Position numbers and translations under genes: made by a program. Below the pieces are notes generated by a model. It was not told the DNA's origin, made no database searches, and worked only from the letters and a program-made list of their open reading frames with translations. 64,000 nucleotides of DNA from IDS-8 sp964424805 (lineage in GTDB: Bacteria > Pseudomonadota > Gammaproteobacteria > Steroidobacterales > Woeseiaceae): NCBI GenBank assembly GCA_964424805.1, contig CAYRKH010000006.1, positions 1-64,000 of the forward strand. Reading direction: 5' to 3'. Shown piece by piece: positions 8,053-16,694 of this stretch. Position 1 is the first letter of the stretch. Each line of letters opens with the position of its first letter.

Positions 8053-8298
8053 CTACGCCGTGATCCGGGGGTGCTGGGCGGTCACGCTGCGGTACAGCAG
8101 CGTTACCGACAGGATGGTGGCGACCGCCAGGCCGAGCGGCGGCTGCGCCAGCGCGAGCAGGAGCGCGCCGGCCTGCAGGCCAAGCGAGACGATCATGAGT
8201 GCGAAAGTTCGCAGGGCGCGGAGGATGCGCCCGGCAGCGAGCACGATTGCGTAGACGACGTCCTCGAGATCGTCCAGCACTTGCATCACGCGTTCCAT
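8053..8298 (-). CDS. small two-helix membrane protein, unknown
   Basis: An 81-residue protein starting at an ATG with a good GGGAGGG RBS. It opens with a short acidic helix (VMQVLDDLEDVVYAIV) and has two hydrophobic segments (about residues 33-50 and 53-70). I do not recognise a family. It lies upstream of htpG on the same strand, separated by the putative heat-shock promoter, so it is probably not part of the htpG transcript. Confidence 0.6.
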   Translation of the reverse strand: MERVMQVLDDLEDVVYAIVLAAGRILRALRTFALMIVSLGLQAGALLLALAQPPLGLAVATILSVTLLYRSVTAQHPRITA

Positions 8299-8379
8299 GC
8301 GTCACCCTCCCTGGTGTTGCCGGCACCTGTGACGATACCGGGCTCCCGGTCGTTTGTCACGAGGCGCATCGGCAGCCGG

Positions 8380-8565
8380 TCAGCGTGCCACGGACAGCCG
8401 TGTCTCCGGCTTGGCGTCCGCGGGGTTTTCCGAATGATCGGCAGCCTGCATCGCGTTCTTGTTAGAACGCTTTGCGGTTGCGATCGCACGATGGAAGAGT
8501 TCCCAGCGCTGCCGCGCCGATTCGCTTTTCAGGGGCTCGAAGGACGGTTCGTGTTTGTGTGACAT
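8380..8565 (-). CDS. small hydrophilic hypothetical protein
   Basis: The frame from the ATG at 8565 encodes 61 residues (MSHKHEPSFEPLKSESARQR...). It is polar, has no membrane segment and carries one amphipathic helix (SARQRWELFHRAIATAKRS). No strong RBS is visible. A GTG 18 bp upstream would add six residues. I cannot name it; the absence of a better frame in this interval and the shared orientation with its neighbours give moderate support. Confidence 0.4.
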   Translation of the reverse strand: MSHKHEPSFEPLKSESARQRWELFHRAIATAKRSNKNAMQAADHSENPADAKPETRLSVAR

Positions 8566-8669
8566 GCCGATTTCGCCGCGCACGTGGTGAGTGGAAGTGA
8601 CTATAGTCGCTGCATGCCCGGTTCGCCGTGAGGCACATCACAGCTTCTTTTCAGGATGCCTTCGAAAGC

Positions 8670-8921
8670 TCAGCCGTCCGGCCAGTTACGCTTCACTTGC
8701 TTGGCCCAGCTACGGTATCCCTTCCAGGTATAGAGGGAAGGATCGATGCTGCTGCGACGGCTGCGCGGCGCGGGCGCCTTGGATATCCAGCGGCGGTATT
8801 GCTGCCAGCCGTCGTCATTGGCCGCCGGCTCGCCGCGGTGCGCGGCAGACGGTTCGGAGTCGGCAGGCACGTCGTTTCCTGCGGCCCCTTCTTGCCGGGG
8901 GATGTCCTTGCGTTCCTGCAT
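8670..8921 (-). CDS. small hypothetical protein with aromatic C-terminal motif
   Basis: An 83-residue polar protein. The N-terminal half is Ala/Asp/Glu-rich and likely disordered; the C-terminal part (IDPSLYTWKGYRSWAKQVKR) is Trp/Tyr/Arg-rich and looks like a conserved short motif. There is no membrane segment or signal peptide, and the upstream region has no clear RBS. Function unknown. Confidence 0.45.
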   Translation of the reverse strand: MQERKDIPRQEGAAGNDVPADSEPSAAHRGEPAANDDGWQQYRRWISKAPAPRSRRSSIDPSLYTWKGYRSWAKQVKRNWPDG

Positions 8922-9019
8922 GGGTGCGGTCCACTAAAGGCTCGCAGGGCATGTTACGCCGGCAAAGGCACAGGGCACAGGAACCAAGTCACAGAGCCCC
9001 GAGCGCTATTTATCACGCC

Positions 9020-9048
9020 AAAAAAGGGGCTTGCGAGCAAGCTTTTTA
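9020..9048 (-). terminator. intrinsic terminator after ppnN
   Basis: Immediately after the ppnN stop on the minus strand is the hairpin GCTTG-CTCG-CAAGC (9042-9029), then CCC and a six-T run (9025-9020). The opposite strand also ends the hairpin with five T, so it could work in both directions. Confidence 0.7.
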
Positions 9049-9049
9049 C

Positions 9050-10504
9050 TTAAGCCGGACCAGGTTCCCCGCCTCCGGCCGGGCTGCCGTTAGCGACGCG
9101 GACGCGATAGCAGGGCGAGTAGGTCTCGCTCGCGAGCACCATGCGACCCTGCTCGACGAAGGCGGCGAGCAGCTTGTCCAGCAGGTGCATGATGCGCGTG
9201 GAGCCGAAGATATCGAAGGGTCCCTGGCGTTCGATCTGTGCGATGGTGTCCTCGCGCACATTCCCCGAGACGATGCCGGAGAACACGCGCCGCAGGTTCG
9301 CTGCCAGCACGTGCACGGGCAGCCCTTCCGCCAGGTCGAGCGAACGCATCGCCTCGTGCGTGGCTCGAAACGGCTGCTGGAAGTCGTGGTCGATCTTCAG
9401 CCGCCAGTTGAAATAGAAGGCATCCCCGTGCGCCATGCGGAACTCGCGGACGTCGCCCAGGCCGCGCAGCATCCGCCGCGCGACCTCTTCGGGGTCGTCG
9501 ATGATGATCGAGTAGCGGGCCTGGGCCTTTTTCCCGAGCGTCGCGCCGATGAACTCGTCGATCTGCTGGAAATAGGCGCGGCTCGTTGGAGGCCCGGTGA
9601 GGATGAGCGGCATCGGTAGCGATTCGTTCTCCGGATGCAGCAGGATACCGAGCAGGTAGAGCACTTCCTCCGCCGTGCCGACGCCGCCCGGAAATACGAT
9701 GATGCCGTGGCCGACCCTGACGAACGCCTCCAGCCGCTTCTCCATGTCCGGCATGATCACGAGCGAATTGACGATCGGGTTCGGCGACTCCGCCGCGATG
9801 ATGCCGGGCTCGGTAATACCGATGTAGCGGCCGTTCCTGATGCGCTGCTTGGCGTGCCCGATGTTCGCCCCCTTCATCGGGCCTTTCATCGCGCCTGGGC
9901 CGCAGCCGGTGCAGATGTGCATGTGGCGCAGGCCCAGCTCGTACCCTACCCGCTTGGTGTAATCGTACTCCTCCCGGCTGATCGCGTGGCCGCCCCAGCA
10001 GACCACCAGGTCCGGCGTGGCCGGCAGCTGCAGCAGGCCCGCGTTGCGGACGATGTGGAATACGGCGTTCGTGATGTTGTCCGAGCTCTTAAGGTCGAAG
10101 CGGCTGCTCTCGCGGATCTCGTTTTTGGTGAAGACGATGTCGCGCAGGACGGCGAACACGTGCTCGCGAATGCCGCGGATCATCTGCCCGTCGACGAAGG
10201 CGGATGCCGGAGCACCCTTGATCGACACCTTGAGCCCCCGGTCATGCTGGATGAAGCCGACGCTGAAATCGCGATAGCGGTTCAGGACCTCGCGCGCGTC
10301 GTCGGTTTTGCCGCCGCTGTTCAGGACCGCGAGGATGCACCGCCGGAGCAGTGGATAGAGGCCGCCCTCGCCCTGGAAGCGCAGGAGCTCGACCTCGGCG
10401 TGCGACAGCACCTCGAGGCTGCCCTCGGGCCAGACCTCGGCATCGACGGTTTCGTCGCTGTCGGCGCGGATAGCCGGACTGGGTTGTGATATAGCGTGGG
10501 GCAT
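9050..10504 (-). CDS. ppnN: pyrimidine/purine nucleotide 5'-monophosphate nucleosidase (PpnN/YgdH)
   Basis: A 484-residue LOG-fold enzyme. The central Rossmann-like domain carries the diagnostic PGGVGTAEE motif (about residues 300-308) and the substrate-site segment VCWGGHAISREEYDYTKRVG; N- and C-terminal extensions match the longer PpnN type rather than short LOG phosphoribohydrolases. E. coli PpnN cleaves nucleotide monophosphates to base plus ribose-5-phosphate in nucleotide salvage and is a (p)ppGpp target. I chose the ATG at 10504 (MPHAISQPSP); an ATG at 10546 would add 14 unremarkable residues. A terminator follows the gene. Confidence 0.92.
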   Translation of the reverse strand: MPHAISQPSPAIRADSDETVDAEVWPEGSLEVLSHAEVELLRFQGEGGLYPLLRRCILAVLNSGGKTDDAREVLNRYRDFSVGFIQHDRGLKVSIKGAPASAFVDGQMIRGIREHVFAVLRDIVFTKNEIRESSRFDLKSSDNITNAVFHIVRNAGLLQLPATPDLVVCWGGHAISREEYDYTKRVGYELGLRHMHICTGCGPGAMKGPMKGANIGHAKQRIRNGRYIGITEPGIIAAESPNPIVNSLVIMPDMEKRLEAFVRVGHGIIVFPGGVGTAEEVLYLLGILLHPENESLPMPLILTGPPTSRAYFQQIDEFIGATLGKKAQARYSIIIDDPEEVARRMLRGLGDVREFRMAHGDAFYFNWRLKIDHDFQQPFRATHEAMRSLDLAEGLPVHVLAANLRRVFSGIVSGNVREDTIAQIERQGPFDIFGSTRIMHLLDKLLAAFVEQGRMVLASETYSPCYRVRVANGSPAGGGEPGPA

Positions 10505-10551
10505 AGTGTCAGTCTCGCCGCCGTCGGCGTGCACCGCTTGCGGCATCCGGT

Positions 10552-11037
10552 TCAGGGCAGGATTTCGATCGGCACCCCGCGGGGCGTCATCAGCCAGATG
10601 TCGATCATGTCGGAATTCGACACCGCTATACAGCCGTTCGTCCAGTCCGCCCTCCGGTAGTACGCCAGCGAATAGGTCGGAACGTTCGGCTGGCCGTGGA
10701 TCATGATCTGCCCGCCCGGATCGACGCCCTTCTCGCGCGCGGCGGCGCGGTCGGCCGCGTTCGGGTAGGAGATGCGAATCGACAGGAAATAATCGCTGTT
10801 CGGGTTCCGCAGGTCCAGGTGGTACAGCCCTTCGGGCGTGCGGTTATCGCCTTCCTGCTCCTTGTCGCCGACCGGCGCCAGCCCGAGCGCGATCGGGAAG
10901 GTCCGGAACGCCTCGCCGTCGCGCATGAGGCGCAGCTCGCGTGCCGACTTGTCGACGATTACCCGGTCGGCCATCGGGAAACGGTCCGCGTCCGCGCGGG
11001 CCGCCGGCACGGCGGCCAGCGCCACCAGGATCATCAT
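10552..11037 (-). CDS. L,D-transpeptidase-family protein (YkuD domain)
   Basis: From the ATG at 11037 the protein is 161 residues with a signal peptide (MMILVALAAVPAARA) and a YkuD catalytic domain. The active-site histidine is in IMIHGQPN and the catalytic cysteine in WTNGCIAVSNSDM, the usual SxGC motif with Ala in place of the common Arg. Such enzymes make 3-3 crosslinks or attach lipoproteins to peptidoglycan in the periplasm. The longer open frame (to 11175) would overlap the transglycosylase gene and lacks export features. It follows the MltD-like gene by about 135 bp on the same strand. Confidence 0.85.
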   Translation of the reverse strand: MMILVALAAVPAARADADRFPMADRVIVDKSARELRLMRDGEAFRTFPIALGLAPVGDKEQEGDNRTPEGLYHLDLRNPNSDYFLSIRISYPNAADRAAAREKGVDPGGQIMIHGQPNVPTYSLAYYRRADWTNGCIAVSNSDMIDIWLMTPRGVPIEILP

Positions 11038-11171
11038 GTAACGGGTAACGCGAACCCGGCGACTTCGCGGCACTGGCGCCTTTCCTCTTCTACGCGGCGA
11101 CAGGTTAGCAAACCGCCCGCCGGCTGGCACGGTAGCGGCTCGCAATGCCTCCCGGCAGACGGGCGCCGCCA

Positions 11172-13121
11172 TCATCCGTCCTTCTTCTCGAGTATGGGGA
11201 AGCTCAAGGTCGTGCCGAGCCGCACGTTGTGCAGGTCGAGTTCGGGGTTGTATTGGCGAAACAGCCAGACCGGAACGTCGTAGCGTTTGAGCGAGAGAAT
11301 CCAGACCGACTCTCCCGCCTGGACGACGTGCTCGCGCATGCCCTCGACGGTATGACGGCGGAAAAATTCGTCCTGCTGCGCCTTGTGATAGGCCGCGCGC
11401 CGTTTCTCGAAGTCGTCTGCGCCGACGCGGCTGAGATCGAGCTTGATGCGCTCACCGACCTCGACGGGCGCGCCGAATGCGAATCCGTTGATGTCGCGCA
11501 GGCGCTGGGTCCTGATCTGCAGCCAGTCCGCGTAATGCCCGAGGGTCTCGAGCGGATGCACCTCGATCGTTTCATCGGAGGCGACACCGTAGTCGCTCGG
11601 GTCCGACAGCAGGCCGGCCTGCAGCGCGCCCATCGCCGTGCTCGCGGCTTCGTCGCTCAGCTCGCCGGGCAATGCCGGTTCCTCCTCCGTCGGGTCCTCG
11701 GCCGTCGCCGTCGCCACGGCGATCGGGTCCGGCTCCGGCGTCTCCACCGCGGCCGCAGCGGCAACGGCCGGAGCGGGGCCTGCCGCGGGCAGGCGCAGTG
11801 TCTGGCCCGCCCGGATCGAATCCCGGTTGCCGAGCCCGTTCAGCGCGACCAGCGTCGACACCCGCGTACCGTACGCGGCAGCGATCCCCGACAGCGTGTC
11901 GCCGCGCACGACGGTGTGAAAGAGATCCGGCAGCTGCGCATCGAACAGCGCGTCGGTCGGCAGCCCGGCCAGGAGGTCGGCCAGCGGAGACCGCAGCGCG
12001 CCGGCCGGCACGCGCAGGTCGTAGTCCCGCGGCAAGTACTTGCTCGCCTGCCATATCGCCGGCTGCAGCGCCGGGTTGTGCCGGGCGACGAGGTCCGCCT
12101 CGACGCCGAGCGCGCGGACCAGCGCATCGACCGGGACGTACTTGTCGAGCTTGACGATCGCGTAGTCGACGGGCTTCGCGGGCACCAGGCCCGGGAAATA
12201 GCGGTCCACGTGCTGGTCGACTTCCAGCGCGGCGAGGAAGGCGACATAGAAATTGCGCGAAGCGAAGCCGAACGCGCGGCCGTTGTACCGGCGCAGGATA
12301 TCCACGTACGCGGTGTCCCCGAACTCGCGCATCGCGCGGCGCGCACCGGCAAGGCCGTGGTTGTAGGCGGTAATCGCCATCGGCCAATTACCGGTGATGG
12401 AATAGTTGTAAGCGAGCAGCTTGCCTGCCGCGACGGTGGCGATGAACGGGTCGTTGCGTTCATCGAGGACGTGATCGATTTGCATATAGCGACGTCCGGT
12501 ATCGCGCGTGAACTGCCAGATTCCGGACGCGCCGACGTGGGAGCGTGCATTCGGGTTGTAGGAGGACTCCACGTGCGGCAGCGCGGCCAGCCCGATCGGG
12601 ATGCCGAGCTTTTCGAACTCGGCGTTCACGTGTGCGCGATAGCGGCCGGCGCGCACCAGCCCTTCGCGGAACCGGTCGGCGAGCCCCTGCTGGAAACGGA
12701 CGTCGCCGACCGCGCGCCGCAGCACGGCCGCGCTGACGTCCTCCGGCCAGAGCGCCAGCACGCGCCGTTCTTCCTCCGAGAGCCCCGTGCGATCCGCGGA
12801 TGCCGCAAGCCGCCTCAGCACGCCCTGGTAGTGATCGCGCCGCGCCTCGACCCGCTGCTGCCGCTCACGCCGGGACAGGCCGGCCGGAATGTCGATTCGT
12901 TCATAGACTACGGCCAGATTTCGGTTATCGTGCAAGACGCCCTCGCCGCTGTCGTATTCTGTAAAGATCGACACCCAGAAATCGACGTCCGGCTGCAGCG
13001 CCTCCGGTTTCGGGAACGTTTCCTGGGCTCTCGCTTCAAACGTCACGCCAAGTGCCGCGAGAAGCGCCGCAAACGCGATGAGGCGGAGCGGGCTTGTTAT
13101 TTTCCTGTGATGGAGTTTCAA
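11172..13121 (-). CDS. mltD: MltD-like lytic murein transglycosylase with LysM repeats
   Basis: A 649-residue exported protein. A basic, hydrophobic signal sequence (LRLIAFAALLAALGVTFEARA) is followed by an SLT domain with catalytic glutamate in PHVESSYNPNARS, then ASGIWQFT and ITAYNHG. Three LysM-type segments follow, HTVVRGDTLSGIAAAYGTR, a degenerate one near VHPLETLGHYADWL and HVVQAGESVWILSL at the end. It should cleave glycan strands, producing 1,6-anhydromuropeptides. The start is inferred as TTG at 13121, since the frame upstream (to 13886) is antisense to the next gene and has no export signal. No lipobox cysteine is visible. Confidence 0.88.
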   Translation of the reverse strand: MKLHHRKITSPLRLIAFAALLAALGVTFEARAQETFPKPEALQPDVDFWVSIFTEYDSGEGVLHDNRNLAVVYERIDIPAGLSRRERQQRVEARRDHYQGVLRRLAASADRTGLSEEERRVLALWPEDVSAAVLRRAVGDVRFQQGLADRFREGLVRAGRYRAHVNAEFEKLGIPIGLAALPHVESSYNPNARSHVGASGIWQFTRDTGRRYMQIDHVLDERNDPFIATVAAGKLLAYNYSITGNWPMAITAYNHGLAGARRAMREFGDTAYVDILRRYNGRAFGFASRNFYVAFLAALEVDQHVDRYFPGLVPAKPVDYAIVKLDKYVPVDALVRALGVEADLVARHNPALQPAIWQASKYLPRDYDLRVPAGALRSPLADLLAGLPTDALFDAQLPDLFHTVVRGDTLSGIAAAYGTRVSTLVALNGLGNRDSIRAGQTLRLPAAGPAPAVAAAAAVETPEPDPIAVATATAEDPTEEEPALPGELSDEAASTAMGALQAGLLSDPSDYGVASDETIEVHPLETLGHYADWLQIRTQRLRDINGFAFGAPVEVGERIKLDLSRVGADDFEKRRAAYHKAQQDEFFRRHTVEGMREHVVQAGESVWILSLKRYDVPVWLFRQYNPELDLHNVRLGTTLSFPILEKKDG

Positions 13122-13242
13122 TCCGGTTCTGGTTCTAATTGTTTGAAAAATAGGGAATTCCCGCTTGTAAAATCCACTTTGCGCGCCGGGTCGACGGCCA
13201 TCGCCCCGCCCGGCGGCGGGAAGCGGTGACGCAACCGAATCC
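13122..13242. promoter_or_regulatory. divergent promoter region between mltD-like and AstE-like genes
   Basis: This AT-richer spacer separates two divergent starts and must hold both promoters. A perfect palindrome GGGAATTCCC lies at 13153-13162, and A/T-rich hexamers (TTGAAA, TAAAAT) occur around it, but no pair has ideal spacing. The palindrome could be an operator; nothing else supports this. Confidence 0.3.
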
Positions 13243-14895
13243 ATGAAACGAGTCGTTACAAATACCATGCTTCCGGCGGTGCTGGCCAGCCTGCTCCTGC
13301 TGGCGCAAAGCGGCCCCCGCGCGGCGCCGGAAGCGGTGCCGGCCCCGCACGCACCGGCGGCGGATACCGCCCCCGCGGACGCCCCGCACGGGGCCGTGGC
13401 GCCGGGTCCGGAACCGGCCGTAACGGCCGGGCCGCCGGCCGAGGGCTCGACCGCCGGCGGGACGGCTGATGCGGCTCCGGCCGGCCCGCCGTTCGAATCC
13501 TCGAGCGCCGCGGACGCACCGCAGGACCCGCCCGCGACGCCGCAAAGCGCACGGCAAACGGCCGTCGCGAGACCTGCCGTCACGCCGGCCGTCGAGGAGC
13601 GGGAGGAAGGCGAAGAAGCGGCCGAGGGCGGCAGCGAGCTGGCCGACGACCTCGCGCCGCCGCCGGAGGACCCCGCGCACGGCGCGCCGCTGCCGGGTAT
13701 GGATACGGAAGCCGGAATGGTCGGCGACGCCGCACCGCCGAAGCCGGAGGAACTCGGCATCGCCATCGACCCGATGACCGCACCGCTGCCCGGCGCCGAG
13801 GTGCCGCTGTCGGAGGCGGTCGCGCAGGCGGAGGAGCGCCGGGCCAAACCGTTGAAGATGCTGCACGGCTCGGTTCCGCCCGGCACCTACCAGCGCCTGT
13901 CCTGGTCCGCGACGGAGCTGTTCGAGGGCGTGCCGATTGCGACGCCGGTGCTGGTGGTCAACGGCAGCATGCCGGGCCCGACGCTGTGCCTCACCGCGGC
14001 CGTGCACGGCGACGAACTGAACGGGATCGAGATGGTGCGGCGCGTCATGCACAACCTCGACGCGAAGGAGCTGTCGGGCGCCGTGATCGGCGTGCCGATC
14101 GTGAACCTGCAGGGTTTCCGGCGCGCCTCGCGCTACCTGCCGGACCGGCGCGACCTCAACCGCTATTTCCCCGGCAACCCGCAGGGCAGCCAGGCCTCGC
14201 GCATCGCGTTTTCGTTCTTTACCAAGGTCGTGACGCATTGCGACGCGCTGATCGACCTGCACACCGGCTCCTTCGAGCGCGCGAACCTGCCGCAGCTGCG
14301 CGCCGATCTCCGCAACCCCGACGTCGTGACATTGACGCAGGGATTCGGCGCGACCGTCATCCTGCACAGCGAGCCGGCGGAAGGCACGCTGCGCTACGCC
14401 GCGACGCGCGCCGGCATTCCGACCGTGACCCTGGAAGCGGGCGGGCCGACCGAGCTCGAGCTGAAGGAAGTGATGCACGGCGTCAAGGGGATTGAAACCC
14501 TGCTCAACACGCTCGGGATGGTGAAGGAAGGTCGGTTGTGGGGCGACCCGGAGCCGGTTTACTACCAGTCGACCTGGGTGCGCGCGAACTCGGGAGGCAT
14601 CCTGCTGTCGGACGTGAGCCTCGGCAGCACGGTCGAGCGCGGCGACCTGCTCGGCACCGTCACGGACCCGATGAGCAATGCCAGCACCAGCCTGTACTCG
14701 CCCTACTCCGGCCGCATCATCGGCATGGCCCGCAACCAGGTGGTCATGCCGGGCTTCGCCGCTTTCCACGTCGGCATCCAGGCCGCGGAAACGACGGCCG
14801 CCGGGCGCGAATCCCCGCAGGACGCCCAGGACGAGTCACTGAAGCACGAATCGGAACGGAGCAACCAGGACTACATCGACGGCATGTCGGAATAG
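13243..14895 (+). CDS. exported succinylglutamate desuccinylase/aspartoacylase-family (M14) protein with long disordered N-terminus
   Basis: A 550-residue protein. A signal-like N-terminus (LPAVLASLLLLAQSG) is followed by about 170 residues dominated by Pro, Ala, Glu and Gly, probably unstructured. The catalytic domain (about 200-520) has the zinc motif AAVHGDELNG, the loop YLPDRRDLNRYFPG and the second histidine in LIDLHTGSF, then VTLEAGG, as in AstE/AspA-like M14 carboxypeptidases. A C-terminal biotinyl-like beta segment (GSTVERGDLLGTV) is common in this subgroup. Substrate unknown; a periplasmic amide hydrolase is likely, and cell-wall genes lie alongside. Its stop codon is inside one copy of the flanking duplication described at 14881. 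Confidence 0.8.
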   Translation: MKRVVTNTMLPAVLASLLLLAQSGPRAAPEAVPAPHAPAADTAPADAPHGAVAPGPEPAVTAGPPAEGSTAGGTADAAPAGPPFESSSAADAPQDPPATPQSARQTAVARPAVTPAVEEREEGEEAAEGGSELADDLAPPPEDPAHGAPLPGMDTEAGMVGDAAPPKPEELGIAIDPMTAPLPGAEVPLSEAVAQAEERRAKPLKMLHGSVPPGTYQRLSWSATELFEGVPIATPVLVVNGSMPGPTLCLTAAVHGDELNGIEMVRRVMHNLDAKELSGAVIGVPIVNLQGFRRASRYLPDRRDLNRYFPGNPQGSQASRIAFSFFTKVVTHCDALIDLHTGSFERANLPQLRADLRNPDVVTLTQGFGATVILHSEPAEGTLRYAATRAGIPTVTLEAGGPTELELKEVMHGVKGIETLLNTLGMVKEGRLWGDPEPVYYQSTWVRANSGGILLSDVSLGSTVERGDLLGTVTDPMSNASTSLYSPYSGRIIGMARNQVVMPGFAAFHVGIQAAETTAAGRESPQDAQDESLKHESERSNQDYIDGMSE

Positions 14896-15008
14896 GCAGC
14901 CGACGCATTAAAAGGGGTCAGGTTTATTTTTCTTGCGAAAAAGGTGTCAGGTTTATTTCCCTTGAAAAATAAACCTGACACCTTTTAATGCGGCATGTCG
15001 GAACAGGC
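14881..15008. mobile_element. short inverted-repeat element flanked by a 17-bp near-perfect duplication
   Basis: Arms at 14905-14932 and 14964-14991 pair over 28 bp with one mismatch (GCATTAAAAGG.GTCAGG then TTTATTTTTC). A third, direct copy of the GTCAGGTTTATTT core sits between them (about 14945-14957). The element is bounded by GGCATGTCGGAATAGGC (14881-14897) and GGCATGTCGGAACAGGC (14992-15008), 16 of 17 identical. This looks like a small non-autonomous insertion (MITE- or REP-like) that duplicated the 3' end of the preceding gene. It could also act as a transcription terminator. No transposase is nearby. Confidence 0.7.
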
Positions 15009-15032
15009 TTCCGAATCAACGGGCGAATCGAC

Positions 15033-15962
15033 ATGACGCGAGCCGGGCGCAAACCCCTGCATCATTTCTGGACTCCGCGGTACTGGCCGGCGTGGCTCGG
15101 CCTCGGCCTGCTCCGGCTGTCCTGCTGGCTGCCCTATCGCGCGCAGCTCGGCCTCGGCTTTGCCGCCGGCCGCCTGGTGCATCGCATCGCCCGGGAGCGC
15201 CGCGGCATTGCCAGGCGTAACCTCGAACTGTGCTTCCCGGAGCTGTCGGAGAAAGACCGCGAGCGCCTCGTGCGCGCGCACTTCGAGGCGCTGGGGGCCT
15301 CGCTGATCGAGCTTGCGCTCGGGCGCTGGGCCTCCGACGCCAGGCTCCTCGCGATGACCCGCATCGAAGGCGTCGAACACATCCACCGGGCGCTCGAGCG
15401 CGGGCAGGGCGTCATACTCCTGAGCGCTCATTTCACCGCGCTCGAGATCAGCGGGCGTGTGCTTACGCTCAACTGTCCGCCTTTCGACGCTGTGTTTCGC
15501 AAACATCGCAGCGAATTCCTGACGGAGATCCTGCGCACCAGCCGCGAGAGGTCGGCGCGCCGCACGATCGACAAGAACGACATCAAGAGCATGGTGCGGT
15601 CACTGCGCGAAGGCGCGCCCGTCTGGTATGCCCCCGACCAGAGCTACGATCGCAAGCAGTCGGCGCTGCTGCCGTTCTTCGGCGTGCCGGCGATGACCAA
15701 TACCGCAACCGGGACGCTGGCGCGCCTGGGCAAGGCGGTGGCCATCCCGTTCTTCCCGAGGCGCCTGCCCGAAGGCGGCTACCTGCTGAGCATTTTGCCG
15801 CCGATCGACGGGCTGCCGGGCGACGACCCTGTCGAGGACACGCAGAAGTACGTGGCCATCCTGGAACGCCAGGTCCGGCTGGCGCCGGAGCAGTATTACT
15901 GGGTCCACCGCAAGTTCAAGAACCGGCCCGAGCCGCTGCCCGACGTTTACGCCGACCTGTAG
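15033..15962 (+). CDS. lipid A biosynthesis acyltransferase (LpxL/HtrB family)
   Basis: A 309-residue membrane-associated acyltransferase. The catalytic HX4E motif is in SAHFTALEI (about residue 130), after an N-terminal hydrophobic segment (WPAWLGLGLLRLSCWLPYRA). The family transfers a secondary acyl chain (usually lauroyl or myristoyl) from acyl-ACP to Kdo2-lipid IVA at the inner membrane. The start is the ATG at 15033, just past the inverted-repeat element. The neighbouring LPS genes support the role. Whether it is LpxL, LpxM or LpxP-like cannot be settled. Its 3' end overlaps the convergent Kdo kinase gene by 16 bp. Confidence 0.88.
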   Translation: MTRAGRKPLHHFWTPRYWPAWLGLGLLRLSCWLPYRAQLGLGFAAGRLVHRIARERRGIARRNLELCFPELSEKDRERLVRAHFEALGASLIELALGRWASDARLLAMTRIEGVEHIHRALERGQGVILLSAHFTALEISGRVLTLNCPPFDAVFRKHRSEFLTEILRTSRERSARRTIDKNDIKSMVRSLREGAPVWYAPDQSYDRKQSALLPFFGVPAMTNTATGTLARLGKAVAIPFFPRRLPEGGYLLSILPPIDGLPGDDPVEDTQKYVAILERQVRLAPEQYYWVHRKFKNRPEPLPDVYADL

Positions 15963-16666
15963 CCCTCGAACAGCGCCACCCGGCTCGCTTCCGGATAATG
16001 CAGCGACGGGTCGAGCCCTTGCAGCTTCCGCAGCGAGCGATGCAGGCGCGCGAGATTGCCCTCCTGCCATGCGCCGGGGGCGCGGATCGCTCCGCGGTCG
16101 AAGTCGAGCAGGAAAACGCCGTCATTGGAATCGACCTGGACGTTGTAGGCGTTCAGGTCGGCGTGATACACCCCCGCGTCATGGAAGCGCCGGATGCCGC
16201 GCCCGATGCCGCGCCAGAAATCCTCGTCGGCCGGTTCGACGGCGATGCGCACCGACAGGGGCCGGATGCCGGGCGCTTTCAGCGTCAGCAAGTCGGCCGT
16301 GTAGCAACATCCGCGGCGCTGGTACCTGGCGGCGGCCGGCCGCGGGACCGGCAGGCCCATCCCGGTCAGCCGCGCGAGGAGCCGCCATTCGGCGAACGCA
16401 CGCGTGCGCTCCGCGCCCAGCCACGAGTAACGGTCGCGGTTGACGCGGGCCATCAGCCCGCCGCGGCGGTAGTGGCGCAGCACGAAGTCGCGCTCGCCGT
16501 CGCTCACGATGATGGTGTTGCCGCGACCCGCCGAGCGAAGCCTGCCCTGCACCGGCTTCGTTGACGGCCAGCCGGCCGCCGTGAAGCTCGCGTCCGAGAT
16601 GTGGTTGAGGATGGAGCGATCGTATAGGATGGCGCCGGTTTCGGTCTTTTGAACGGTAGCCTCCAA
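15947..16666 (-). CDS. kdkA: 3-deoxy-D-manno-octulosonic acid (Kdo) kinase
   Basis: A 239-residue protein-kinase-like small-molecule kinase. The catalytic loop HADLNAYNV (about residue 178) and metal-binding FLLDFDRG match the KdkA pattern, and the N-terminal RLRSAGRGNTIIV plus DFVLRHYRRGG matches its nucleotide-binding lobe. KdkA phosphorylates the 4-OH of Kdo in lipid A precursors, typically where the inner core carries a single phosphorylated Kdo (Haemophilus, Bordetella, Vibrio). Its presence predicts a Kdo-4-phosphate inner core. It is divergent from the heptosyltransferase with only 28 bp between starts. Confidence 0.9.
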   Translation of the reverse strand: MEATVQKTETGAILYDRSILNHISDASFTAAGWPSTKPVQGRLRSAGRGNTIIVSDGERDFVLRHYRRGGLMARVNRDRYSWLGAERTRAFAEWRLLARLTGMGLPVPRPAAARYQRRGCCYTADLLTLKAPGIRPLSVRIAVEPADEDFWRGIGRGIRRFHDAGVYHADLNAYNVQVDSNDGVFLLDFDRGAIRAPGAWQEGNLARLHRSLRKLQGLDPSLHYPEASRVALFEGYRSA

Positions 16667-16694
16667 TCACACCCCCGATAGTGTTCTAGCCACC

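Noticed and set aside
13122..13886. N-terminal extension of the MltD-like protein
   Set aside because: It would place the signal peptide in the middle of the protein and lies antisense to the AstE-like gene; the TTG at 13121 is a better start.
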